Below, in pieces: positions 1-6,410 of a DNA stretch of 10,054 bases. The translations under genes were made by a program, and so were the position numbers. How positions within the stretch are numbered: position 1 is the first letter of the stretch; every line of letters begins with the position of its first letter. Below the pieces are notes generated by a model. It searched no databases. It saw only the letters and a program-made list of their open reading frames with translations, and was not told where the DNA came from. The DNA is from Kosmotogaceae bacterium (lineage in GTDB: Bacteria > Thermotogota > Thermotogae > Petrotogales > Kosmotogaceae), in the NCBI GenBank assembly GCA_003444085.1, contig DLVL01000011.1, forward strand, positions 46,291 to 56,344, read 5' to 3'.

Positions 1-100
1 TGACTGAGTCGAAAGAAGACGCGATGCGGTTCACCAAAAATGACTTTCCTGCACCTTGTGATCCTGTTAAGAAGAAAGATCGAAACATGTGTTCAGGCAT
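1..100 (-). CDS. P-loop NTPase, N-terminal fragment (runs off left edge)
   Basis: Reading the minus strand from an ATG at 98-100 gives 33 residues that stay open to the window edge. Residues 13-20 read GSQGAGKS, a textbook Walker A phosphate-binding loop, preceded by a hydrophobic strand (FFLT) and followed by FLVNRI, as at the start of a nucleotide-binding fold. A second ATG at 86-88 is an equally possible start; neither has a clear Shine-Dalgarno sequence. The ATG lies only about 4 nt past the stop of the upstream glycosyltransferase, so the two are probably co-transcribed and translationally coupled. The loop right at the N-terminus fits a small nucleotide kinase or an ATPase of another class; too little is present to choose. 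Confidence 0.6.
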   Translation of the reverse strand, partial: MPEHMFRSFFLTGSQGAGKSFLVNRIASSFDSV

Positions 101-104
101 CAGA

Positions 105-1262
105 TCATGAATGACGATTAACAACTCGCTCGTAAAGACGGAGTGTCTTTTTTGCATTCTCGTCGTCGGAGAAACCCAGAGAGAGTCTCCTGGAGTTTTC
201 TGAGAACTCCCTCAGCATGTGATCGTTTTCCATGAGCTTCAGCATTGATTCATGCATTCTCTCCTTATCCGGGCAGAGAAAGCCGTTTTCTCCATCAATT
301 ACCATCCCGGTAAATGAATCATCTTTGTAGGCGATGACCGGAAGCCCAGCTGCTATAGCTTCAAGAACCACAAGGCCAAAGGTTTCAGTGTGAGAGGCAA
401 TAACAAAAACATCACTCGAATGATAAGCGAGAGAGACTTCGTCTGGCCAGTTCAGATACCCTGTGAATGTGACATTGTCACCGATTCTCATACTGGAAGC
501 CATTCTTCTGAGGTAGCCTTCTTGGGGGCCTCCGCCCACAATAAGCAGATGGGCATTTTCCTTAACTCTCAGCAGTCGTTCCATGTTCTCAAGCAGCTTG
601 TCAATGCTCTTTTCCTTACCCAGTCTGCCTACAAAGATGAAGATCCTTCTTTCTGGAGGAATATCGAAACGTTTCCAGAATTCCGTGACTTCCTGCTTGC
701 TGAACTCTTTATGAAATGGCTCGAGTTTAACGCCGTTTGGGATGACTTCGATAGGTGCTGTCACGCCGTATCCGAGAAGGAGTTTCTTTATCTTCTCCGA
801 TGGTACAATAACGACGCTGTAATGATTGCAGAACCGCTTGGTCTCGCCTCTCATATAGACCCTGAGGAGTGGCTCCATGAAAGGGATGTAGTGAACGTAT
901 TCCTCCATCATTGTATGATAAGTGTTCACACACGGGATTTTTAGCGATTTTGCCACGAATCTCGCAACATAACCCACGATCACAGGTGTATGTGCATGGA
1001 TGATGTCGATCTCTTTGGCTGAAACGTCTTTGACAATCTTCTTGTAGTCAACAGGAAAGCCTATTCTCTGGTCTTTCTCCCATGGAAATTTGACAGAGGG
1101 TATTCTGTAGACATAATCGCTTTTGGTTGCTTTCGGGTGATCGACCGTATATATGTAGACCTTATGACCCATTTCTCGAAGGTTCTCCTCAAGCAATCTG
1201 ATCATTGTTACAACGCCATTCACCTGTGGAAGATACGTATCGCTGAACATTGCGATATTCAT
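105..1262 (-). CDS. GT4-family glycosyltransferase, probably diacylglycerol glucosyltransferase-like
   Basis: This 385-residue protein has the GT-B fold pattern of family GT4. The N-terminal Rossmann half has a Gly-Val-Val loop near residues 16-18 and HAHTP at 89-93, then a YHTMMEEYVHYIP stretch around 115-127. The C-terminal nucleotide-sugar half has GRLGKEK at 212-218 and the E-x7-E motif with Glu293 and Glu301. The HTP plus YHTM...YVHYI combination is what I associate with 1,2-diacylglycerol 3-glucosyltransferases, which use UDP-glucose to make membrane glycolipids at the inner face of the membrane; the acceptor is inferred, not shown. No signal peptide or membrane helix is visible. The ATG at 1260-1262 is preceded by a near-perfect ribosome site, GGAGGTGATC. 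A P-loop gene follows after about 4 nt. Confidence 0.85.
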   Translation of the reverse strand: MNIAMFSDTYLPQVNGVVTMIRLLEENLREMGHKVYIYTVDHPKATKSDYVYRIPSVKFPWEKDQRIGFPVDYKKIVKDVSAKEIDIIHAHTPVIVGYVARFVAKSLKIPCVNTYHTMMEEYVHYIPFMEPLLRVYMRGETKRFCNHYSVVIVPSEKIKKLLLGYGVTAPIEVIPNGVKLEPFHKEFSKQEVTEFWKRFDIPPERRIFIFVGRLGKEKSIDKLLENMERLLRVKENAHLLIVGGGPQEGYLRRMASSMRIGDNVTFTGYLNWPDEVSLAYHSSDVFVIASHTETFGLVVLEAIAAGLPVIAYKDDSFTGMVIDGENGFLCPDKERMHESMLKLMENDHMLREFSENSRRLSLGFSDDENAKKTLRLYERVVNRHS

Positions 1263-1266
1263 TCCC

Positions 1267-1277
1267 TGATCACCTCC
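1267..1277 (-). promoter_or_regulatory. Strong Shine-Dalgarno for the glycosyltransferase
   Basis: On the minus strand GGAGGTGATC lies just upstream of the ATG at 1262. It matches the 16S rRNA 3'-end complement over about ten bases, the longest such match in the window, and it fixes the start codon. Confidence 0.75.
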
Positions 1278-1284
1278 GAGTGCG

Positions 1285-1313
1285 TTGACACCCCCACTAC
1301 CTTACATTATAAT
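1285..1313 (+). promoter_or_regulatory. Consensus sigma70-type promoter of tRNA-Gln
   Basis: TTGACA at 1285-1290 and TATAAT at 1308-1313 are both perfect hexamers separated by exactly 17 bp. Transcription should begin near 1320, a few bases before the mature tRNA 5' end at 1325. The -10 is part of the palindrome ATTATAAT (1306-1313), so the minus strand also reads TATAAT (1306-1311) facing the glycosyltransferase. No good minus-strand -35 is seen at the matching distance (CGACCT at 1329-1334). Confidence 0.9.
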
Positions 1314-1324
1314 CAATTTGACCC

Positions 1325-1399
1325 TGGGAGGTCGTCTAATTGGTAGGACAGCGGACTCTGGATCCGCCGGTGGAGGTTCAAGTCCTCCCCTCCCAGCCA
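1325..1399 (+). tRNA. tRNA-Gln (anticodon CUG)
   Basis: A full cloverleaf folds by eye. The seven-pair acceptor is TGGGAGG/CCTCCCA (1325-1331 with 1389-1395). The D stem is GTCT/GGAC, with one U-G pair, around the AATTGGTA loop. The anticodon stem is GCGGA/TCCGC with loop CTCTGGA, so the anticodon is CTG at 1358-1360. The variable loop is four bases and the T arm is GGAGG-TTCAAGT-CCTCC. Discriminator G at 1396 is followed by an encoded CCA. The weak U1-A72 pair and G73 are known glutamine identity features, which supports the call. It is the only convincing plus-strand gene here. Its 3' end lies 6 nt from the comF stop on the opposite strand, with no obvious intrinsic terminator between them. 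Confidence 0.97.
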
Positions 1400-1405
1400 G
1401 CTCTT

Positions 1406-2038
1406 TCAGACAGCACTCCTCGCCACTGAAATAAGTACGACATTCACGACCCCGCTGGCTTTCAGCATCTTTGCACACTCGCTGGCTGTTGCTCCCGTAG
1501 TTACGACATCATCGAAGAGGATCACCTTTTCCGGAAGAGTCTTTTTGCGGCATAAGAAGCTCCCCTTGACATTTTTCTTTCTTTCATCCATTCTCAACAG
1601 TGATTGCTGCCGTCGACTCCCCGTGGAGACAAGTGCATCCAGTACTGTGAAGTCAATCATTTTGCTCAAGTGGCGCAGAATCAGGCGATTGGGATCGAAC
1701 CCGCGTCTACGGAGAGCGTCGGTGGTTGTTGGAACCGGGACTACGGGAAGAGTCATATCCAAAGCTACTTCATAAATCGTTCTGAAAACAACCTTTGCGA
1801 GATATTTCGAAATGCGGTGTCTTCCAAAGAACTTGTATTGTCTAAGGATTTCACTCATAGGTGTTTCATACCGCCAGAAAGCATATGCCTGATCTATGTG
1901 AGGATATGAAGAAGATGAAAAAAGAGGACCGTTCATCTTCGATTCGCATCTTTCACAGACGATGAATGAATGAGGAATGGGATTTGAGCATCCGGCGCAG
2001 TAATTTGGCAGGATTGACTTCAAGACTATGTCAACCAT
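1406..2038 (-). CDS. comF: ComF family phosphoribosyltransferase-like protein
   Basis: This 210-residue protein has the standard ComF layout. A small N-terminal zinc-finger-like segment has two Cys pairs (Cys14/Cys17 and Cys28/Cys31). YKFFGRHRISKYLA follows at about 68-81, then PVPTTTDALRRRGFDPN at 101-117 and RRQQSLLRMDERKKNVKGSF at 142-161. The PRPP-binding signature ILFDDVVTTGAT is at 173-184. Members resemble type I phosphoribosyltransferases, and ComF takes part in DNA uptake or single-stranded DNA handling during transformation; the actual reaction is poorly defined. The ATG overlaps the end of the helicase gene upstream by 13 bp, so the pair is a translationally coupled unit. Length is normal for the family and there is no sign of decay. 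Confidence 0.93.
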   Translation of the reverse strand: MVDIVLKSILPNYCAGCSNPIPHSFIVCERCESKMNGPLFSSSSYPHIDQAYAFWRYETPMSEILRQYKFFGRHRISKYLAKVVFRTIYEVALDMTLPVVPVPTTTDALRRRGFDPNRLILRHLSKMIDFTVLDALVSTGSRRQQSLLRMDERKKNVKGSFLCRKKTLPEKVILFDDVVTTGATASECAKMLKASGVVNVVLISVARSAV

Positions 2039-4590
2039 TTTGTTTTCTTTAGGTTTCTGAGTGTAGCAAGGATCTTCTTTTTTGATGCTCTTTCAACCGC
2101 AAGACCCACAGGCAAGGAGTTCAGTAATTTGACAGAGTAGTTTCTTGCTGAATCGGCGATTCTTTTGTCCAGAACGATCACAACACCGTGGTCGTCTTTC
2201 GTGCGGATCACTCTTCCTATACCCTGCCTGAACATAGTGATCATCTTGGGGTAGTAGTACTTGTAGAGCCCTTCCATGAAACTGTTTTGCCCATAGTATC
2301 CTATTCTTGCTCGAGTGATGGGCTCATCAGGCCTGTCGAAAGGCAGCTTGAAGATGATGAGCAGTTTCAATTTGTCTCCAGGAAGATCAATTCCTTCCCA
2401 GAGCGTTTGAGTTCCGAAAATCACCGATTTATCGCTTATCGAATGCTCGGCAAGCATAACACTTGCGCTCTCAGAACGAGACTGCACTTTTAGTTCCACA
2501 CTTTTCAGGTCCCTGTGGATTTTCGATACGACGTATTCCATGTCATTGTATGAGGTGAACAGCACCGCTGATCCCCCACCGACGATGTTCAGGACATCAC
2601 GAATGAAAGATGCACCAGAGTCAAGATATTCGTCAGAGTTCTGATAATACTCGGGCATGTCATCGGCGAGCATCAGTCTCAGTTGCTTGCCGAAATCAAA
2701 TGAAGTTCCCAGTTTCAAGGCATGAAAATCATCTTGGAGGCCCAGAATTCTTCGAGAGTAGTTGAAGCCGTCACTTCCCCTGCTGAAGACCCACATTGTT
2801 GCGGAGATGAAGATCTTTATAGGGATAGTGTTGAGAGTTTCTGACACCAATGCATCGTTTCCGATGGGCGAAGAGGATATTCTGGGATTGTTGGGTACCT
2901 CCGAAGGAGTAACATAGGTTATTCTGTTATTATCGTTATGGCATATACCCGAAACATGTCTGATCAGCTCAAAGACACGGGATTTCAGAACCCTGAGCTT
3001 ATCGGTGTAGGGAACCGAATCCAAGCTTGGATGCTCAAGAAGCTCTTCCTCATACACCTCATTGAGCTGGACTACGATTGATGAAAGCCCCCTTAGGAAG
3101 CTCTCAAGATCCTGGAGTGCTTGCCTGATCCTCGCGAGTTCATCACCGTCAAGAGCCATACTGCTTCTGACTATATGCTGGTTGATGAGACCATGGAGCT
3201 TCTTTGCTGAGAGATCGATTGCTTTGCGAAGCTCTGATAATCTGACTTTGAGTGATTCCATGAAGGATTCCTCAAAGGTTCTTATGTCTTGGGTGAAGAT
3301 CTTCTCAGAGATTCTTGAAGCCTCGTTGGTGACTTCCATTACTTCACCGGAGGATAACGTGAAGGTAAGGCTGTCAGTAAGGGCTTTTTCAAAACCATGT
3401 GCCTCATCTATTACCATAATTTCAAAGCGCGGCAGCAGTATTCCTTCATCAATGTCTGATTCAGGAGTTCGCATCTGGATTTCACTGGAGAGAAGCGAAT
3501 GGCTGGTTATTACAATATCTGCGTTTTTGGCATTCTCGCGCGCTATGTAGTAAGGACAGCGGGTTCTGTCAGCGCACAGTCTCGATAAGCAATCGAATCT
3601 ATTTGAACTTACTGCATTACGAATACCCTCTGTTACTCTCATTCTGTCAAGATCTGCATCAGGTGTTACCAGGGACCACAGGAGCAGTGCCAGTGCTTCT
3701 TTGCTCCTTTCCTCGATTGGCGACTGATGTAACATGCTGTTCATGAAGTGAATCAATCTGGAAGGGCAAAGGTACCGCTCTCTGCCCTTAAGAGAGCAAA
3801 TTCTGGTATCATCAAGCTCGGGGAGTTTTCGCATTATCTGAACATCCTTCTGCATTAGTTGATCCTGAAGTGTTCTTGTTCTTGTAGATACCACTGCTCT
3901 TCTTCCTGACGAGAGCACATGATAAGCGACGGGCACAAGATATGCGAGTGTTTTTCCGGTTCCTGTTCCGCTTTCCAGAAGTATACCCTTGTCAAGTGTA
4001 ATTGATTCAGCAATCTCCATAGCGGTCTGCAGTTGTTCTTGCCTGAACTCATATGTTTCGTGAATACCTTCAAGAAGACCATTCTCTGCGAATACGAGCT
4101 TGGTTGCCTCAGACAGATCTATTTGCTTTCTTGCTCTCTTCTGTCTTCTTATTCGCTGAAGTTTCGAACATACGTGTTCCTGCCAGGAAGTATGATGCAC
4201 TGAAGCAGATATTCCATGGATCAGGAATCTCTTTACCGCTTCACCTGAGGGCAGTAGATCTTCTACCAGAGCTACCAGGTCGGTAGTCAGTTGCTTCATA
4301 GCTGAAAGGTAGTATCTGACTCTTGTTTCAACGGAACCTGCTACGTAAGAAAAGCACAACCTCAGGAGATCTTCATTAACGCAATCAGGGAGTCTTTTCA
4401 GTTTTGCGAAGGATCTCTCATCGTCACAGAACAGAAGAGCATTCTCGCCGTCAAGCAGCTCTTCAATCTCTTTTTCGAAGAGATGTCTGGTCTCTCCGGT
4501 TTCCAGAGACTTCACTTCGATCTTCTTTGATCGTGACGAAAGCGTCCTCGCGGAATAGATCTCGAGAAAGTTCTGCAGAAGACACACCAC
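2026..4590 (-). CDS. dinG: DinG/XPD-family iron-sulfur DNA helicase
   Basis: This 854-residue superfamily 2 helicase should unwind DNA 5' to 3' in repair or R-loop removal. Visible motifs are a Q-like region (YEFRQEQLQTA, 180-190), Walker A ESGTGTGKT (206-214), DEAH (395-398), SAT (596-598), WEGIDLPG (731-738) and QGIGRVIR (789-796). Cys275, Cys334, Cys339 and Cys345 show the C...C-x4-C-x5-C spacing of the DinG 4Fe-4S cluster. The first 180 residues precede the helicase core where many Firmicute DinG proteins carry a DEDD exonuclease; I see no DxE or HxxxD motif, so nuclease activity is unlikely. The start is uncertain: the furthest start in this open frame is GTG at 4588-4590, with no Shine-Dalgarno and only two bases after a terminator T-tract. 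In-frame GTG codon 26 or Met98 are alternatives. comF overlaps its end. Confidence 0.92.
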   Translation of the reverse strand: MVCLLQNFLEIYSARTLSSRSKKIEVKSLETGETRHLFEKEIEELLDGENALLFCDDERSFAKLKRLPDCVNEDLLRLCFSYVAGSVETRVRYYLSAMKQLTTDLVALVEDLLPSGEAVKRFLIHGISASVHHTSWQEHVCSKLQRIRRQKRARKQIDLSEATKLVFAENGLLEGIHETYEFRQEQLQTAMEIAESITLDKGILLESGTGTGKTLAYLVPVAYHVLSSGRRAVVSTRTRTLQDQLMQKDVQIMRKLPELDDTRICSLKGRERYLCPSRLIHFMNSMLHQSPIEERSKEALALLLWSLVTPDADLDRMRVTEGIRNAVSSNRFDCLSRLCADRTRCPYYIARENAKNADIVITSHSLLSSEIQMRTPESDIDEGILLPRFEIMVIDEAHGFEKALTDSLTFTLSSGEVMEVTNEASRISEKIFTQDIRTFEESFMESLKVRLSELRKAIDLSAKKLHGLINQHIVRSSMALDGDELARIRQALQDLESFLRGLSSIVVQLNEVYEEELLEHPSLDSVPYTDKLRVLKSRVFELIRHVSGICHNDNNRITYVTPSEVPNNPRISSSPIGNDALVSETLNTIPIKIFISATMWVFSRGSDGFNYSRRILGLQDDFHALKLGTSFDFGKQLRLMLADDMPEYYQNSDEYLDSGASFIRDVLNIVGGGSAVLFTSYNDMEYVVSKIHRDLKSVELKVQSRSESASVMLAEHSISDKSVIFGTQTLWEGIDLPGDKLKLLIIFKLPFDRPDEPITRARIGYYGQNSFMEGLYKYYYPKMITMFRQGIGRVIRTKDDHGVVIVLDKRIADSARNYSVKLLNSLPVGLAVERASKKKILATLRNLKKTKWLT

Positions 4591-4592
4591 CC

Positions 4593-4620
4593 GAAAAGAA
4601 ACCGGGGTGACCCCGGTTTT
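4593..4620 (-). terminator. Intrinsic terminator of tRNA-Leu
   Basis: On the minus strand a perfect nine-pair stem AAACCGGGG/CCCCGGTTT with a three-base TCA loop (4599-4619) is followed directly by CTTTTC. It begins about 3 nt after the tRNA CCA end. It should end tRNA-Leu transcription, and any read-through from the surE-def-fmt operon, before the helicase gene, unless read-through is intended. Confidence 0.85.
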
Positions 4621-4621
4621 C

Positions 4622-4710
4622 TGGTGCCGAGGGCGGGACTTGAACCCGCACGAACTTCAGCGTTCACATGGCCCTCAACCATGCGTGTCTGCCAATTCCA
4701 CCACCTCGGC
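4622..4710 (-). tRNA. tRNA-Leu (anticodon GAG)
   Basis: On the minus strand the gene has an acceptor GCCGAGG/CCTCGGC, an anticodon stem CATGG/CCATG with loop TTGAGGG (anticodon GAG, 4674-4676), a long type II variable arm (TGAACGCTGAAGTTCGT region) and a GCGGG-TTCAAGT-CCCGC T arm. Discriminator A and an encoded CCA follow. The long variable arm and A73 fit leucine, and GAG reads CUC and CUU codons. It has its own promoter upstream and a strong terminator 3 nt downstream, so it is a monocistronic tRNA unit placed between the fmt operon and the helicase-comF pair. Confidence 0.97.
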
Positions 4711-4722
4711 AATTCAAAGAGA

Positions 4723-4751
4723 ATTATAGCCCGGTGTCAAGTCTTTGTCAA
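4723..4751 (-). promoter_or_regulatory. Consensus sigma70-type promoter of tRNA-Leu
   Basis: On the minus strand TTGACA (4746-4751) and TATAAT (4723-4728) are perfect hexamers with a 17 bp spacer. The expected start is near 4716, just before the tRNA 5' end at 4710. A second TTGACA at 4735-4740 lies inside the spacer, only 6 bp from the -10, and cannot act as its -35. Confidence 0.9.
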
Positions 4752-4771
4752 GGAAGCAAAAGCCCGGTAGA

Positions 4772-4987
4772 TCAGGGAAGAAGCGTATAGCCCTTGTCTG
4801 CGAGCAACTCCCTTATTCTCTCTCTGTCGATGAGCACATTCTCGTATTCGATCTCGACAACCCCAGCATCTACGATGGGATCCGCTTTTATTATGCCATT
4901 TTCCGTCTTCAACGCACTCCTTATACTTTCTGCGTCTTCTTCAGAAGCAAGCTCTTTAACCTGAAAAATCCTTAATACTCTAGGAAT
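4772..4987 (-). CDS. Small HMA-like (ferredoxin-fold) protein, non-canonical start
   Basis: An open frame of 71 codons (76 if begun at ATT 5000-5002) follows fmt in the -1 frame and ends with TGA at 4772-4774. The product looks real: LRIFQVKEL, then an amphipathic EEDAESIRSALKTENG helix, GVVEIEYENVLIDRERIRELLADKGYTLLP, i.e. the beta-alpha-beta-beta-alpha-beta order of heavy-metal-associated domains. The metal-binding CxxC is absent, with Ser-Glu-Glu-Asp at that place, so metal transport is unlikely. There is no ATG, GTG or TTG between the upstream in-frame TAG and the first strand. ATT at 4985-4987 (after G-rich GGGGGGAT) and ATT at 5000-5002 (after AGGA) are the best starts. A -1 shift at the end of fmt would instead attach it to Fmt. 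The gene boundary is uncertain; the coding character is fairly convincing. Confidence 0.6.
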   Translation of the reverse strand: MPRVLRIFQVKELASEEDAESIRSALKTENGIIKADPIVDAGVVEIEYENVLIDRERIRELLADKGYTLLP

Positions 4988-4989
4988 CT

Positions 4990-5925
4990 TTATCCCCCCA
5001 ATACCCGTTGTTCCTGCATGAGTCTACCCGACTTTGCTTCCCAGGGTCTCATTTTCTTCTTGCCAGGGAACTGGACCTCTTTTACAAGAAGTGTCCCGTG
5101 CTCACAGGCAATTAGCATTCCTTGCTTTGTAATGGAAACGATCTTACCAGGCTCTCCTTCAACGCTATCTGATATGACGCTTGAATTGAAGAGTTTCAAT
5201 TTCGTCCCGTCAAGGAGTGTGCATGCTCCAGGGGCAGGGTCAAGAGCGCGGATTCTGTTGCATACCGCTTGTGCGTTGTCGAAACGGTCTATGTGCAGAT
5301 CCTCTTTAGAGATCTTCGGAGCCGTTGTGGCTTTGCTATGATCTTGAGGAAAGAGTCTGAATTCTTCCGAACGGAGTAATTCCATGAACCTCTTGAGAGC
5401 GTGACAACCAAGGGTACATAAGCGAGACGAAAGCGATCCAAAAGTCTCGAACTCCTGAACTGAAAGCTCCTGAGAAAACGCAATAGGACCACTGTCCATA
5501 CCTTCATCCATCTTGAAGATCGTTATTCCAGTGACCTTCTCTCCATTCATCAGGGAGCGTTGAATCGGTGCCGCTCCTCTATACTTTGGCAATAGAGAAG
5601 CATGAACATTGAAACAACCAAGTCGTGGCAGTTCCAAAACTCTTTTCTTGAGAAGCTTACCGAAAGCAACAGTGATTATTACGTCAGGGTTCAAGGATTT
5701 CAGGAGGGCAACAGCAGCGTCGTCGCTCACGTTCTGAGGTTGAAAGACCTTGAGTCCCATTGAGAGAGCAGTCTTCTTCACAGGGGTTTCTTCAACGACC
5801 CTTCCCCTTCCTTTTGGCCTGTCCTTCTGAGAAAATACAGCAACCACGTTATGGCCATTTTCAACCAAAGCATGAAGGTGCCTGGCAGCAAAATCAGGTG
5901 TTCCCATAAAGACAACGCGCATCAT
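4990..5925 (-). CDS. fmt: Methionyl-tRNA formyltransferase
   Basis: Fmt transfers a formyl group from 10-formyl-tetrahydrofolate to Met-tRNA(fMet) for translation initiation. The 311-residue protein begins MMRVVFMGTPDFA, as the family does, and carries the catalytic set Asn106, His108 and Asp144. The folate-site signature SLLPKYRGAAPI is at 110-121, and the C-terminal OB-like domain ends ...EVQFPGKKKMRPWEAKSGRL. Length and ending are typical, so Fmt is complete without the downstream ORF. The start is ATG at 5923-5925, sharing ATGA with the def stop; ATG at 5920-5922 is an alternative, and AAAGG lies upstream of both. The stop TAA follows TTG GGG GGA, a run of six G. Its place after def puts both halves of the formyl-methionine cycle in one transcript. 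Confidence 0.97.
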   Translation of the reverse strand: MMRVVFMGTPDFAARHLHALVENGHNVVAVFSQKDRPKGRGRVVEETPVKKTALSMGLKVFQPQNVSDDAAVALLKSLNPDVIITVAFGKLLKKRVLELPRLGCFNVHASLLPKYRGAAPIQRSLMNGEKVTGITIFKMDEGMDSGPIAFSQELSVQEFETFGSLSSRLCTLGCHALKRFMELLRSEEFRLFPQDHSKATTAPKISKEDLHIDRFDNAQAVCNRIRALDPAPGACTLLDGTKLKLFNSSVISDSVEGEPGKIVSITKQGMLIACEHGTLLVKEVQFPGKKKMRPWEAKSGRLMQEQRVLGG

Positions 5926-6410
5926 ACGTTACCTTTCATAATCTCAACAAGTTGGGGTCTCAAAGCGATCTTTTTTGCATTTGAGAGATAATCAATGAAG
6001 AGGCGTCCATCCAGGTGATCTGTCTCGTGCTGTACTATTCTGGCCGCATAACCTTCAAGGACCTCCTCAATAACCTTGCCGTCAGCATCCTGGTAGCGAA
6101 TCTTTACTGAAGCCGGTCTCGAAATATCTGCGTAGATACCAGGCACGCTGAGACATCCTTCTTCCATGACAACAGTGTCACTACTCGAAGAGACTATGAT
6201 CGGGTTTATCATGGCCTTAGAGCCACTTCCGTCATCAAAGACGATCACCCTTTTCAAAGCGCCTACCTGCGGCGCGGCCAGACCGACTCCATCCTCTGTG
6301 TACATCATTTCGGTTAATTCCTCCACGAATTCCTTGAGATTATCGTCAAATGATGTGATCTCCTGAGATCTCTTCCTGAGAAGGGGGTTTCCTACATAGA
6401 TTATTCTCAT
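5922..6410 (-). CDS. def: Peptide deformylase
   Basis: This cytoplasmic metalloenzyme removes the formyl group from the N-terminal methionine of new proteins. All three family motifs are present in 162 residues: GVGLAAPQVG at 41-50, EEGCLS at 83-88 with metal ligand Cys86, and QHETDHLDG at 127-135 with ligands His128 and His132 and catalytic Glu129. The metal is usually iron or nickel in vivo. The ATG at 6408-6410 overlaps the surE stop as ATGA, with AAGGTG about 7 nt upstream. Its own stop overlaps the fmt start in the same way, so surE, def and fmt are translationally coupled. Nothing is missing or truncated. Confidence 0.98.
   Translation of the reverse strand: MRIIYVGNPLLRKRSQEITSFDDNLKEFVEELTEMMYTEDGVGLAAPQVGALKRVIVFDDGSGSKAMINPIIVSSSSDTVVMEEGCLSVPGIYADISRPASVKIRYQDADGKVIEEVLEGYAARIVQHETDHLDGRLFIDYLSNAKKIALRPQLVEIMKGNV

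Noticed and set aside
390..944. 184-codon plus-strand open frame
   Set aside because: It lies wholly antisense to the well-supported glycosyltransferase, has no ribosome site or recognisable motif, and shows the composition expected of a shadow frame.
1404..1432. TTTCAG/CTGAAA inverted repeat after tRNA-Gln as a terminator
   Set aside because: Only six pairs around a 16-base loop, with no T-tract on either strand.
3062..3550. 162-codon plus-strand open frame opposite the helicase
   Set aside because: It is antisense to conserved helicase sequence including the DEAH box; Ser-rich, low-complexity product with no family resemblance.
4735..4740. Second TTGACA upstream of tRNA-Leu
   Set aside because: It is only 6 bp from the -10, so it cannot serve as the -35; most likely a chance duplication or a weak contact site.
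4745..4975. 76-codon plus-strand frame in the fmt to tRNA-Leu gap
   Set aside because: The minus-strand HMA-like frame over the same bases makes far better protein sense; this frame also covers the tRNA-Leu -35 region.
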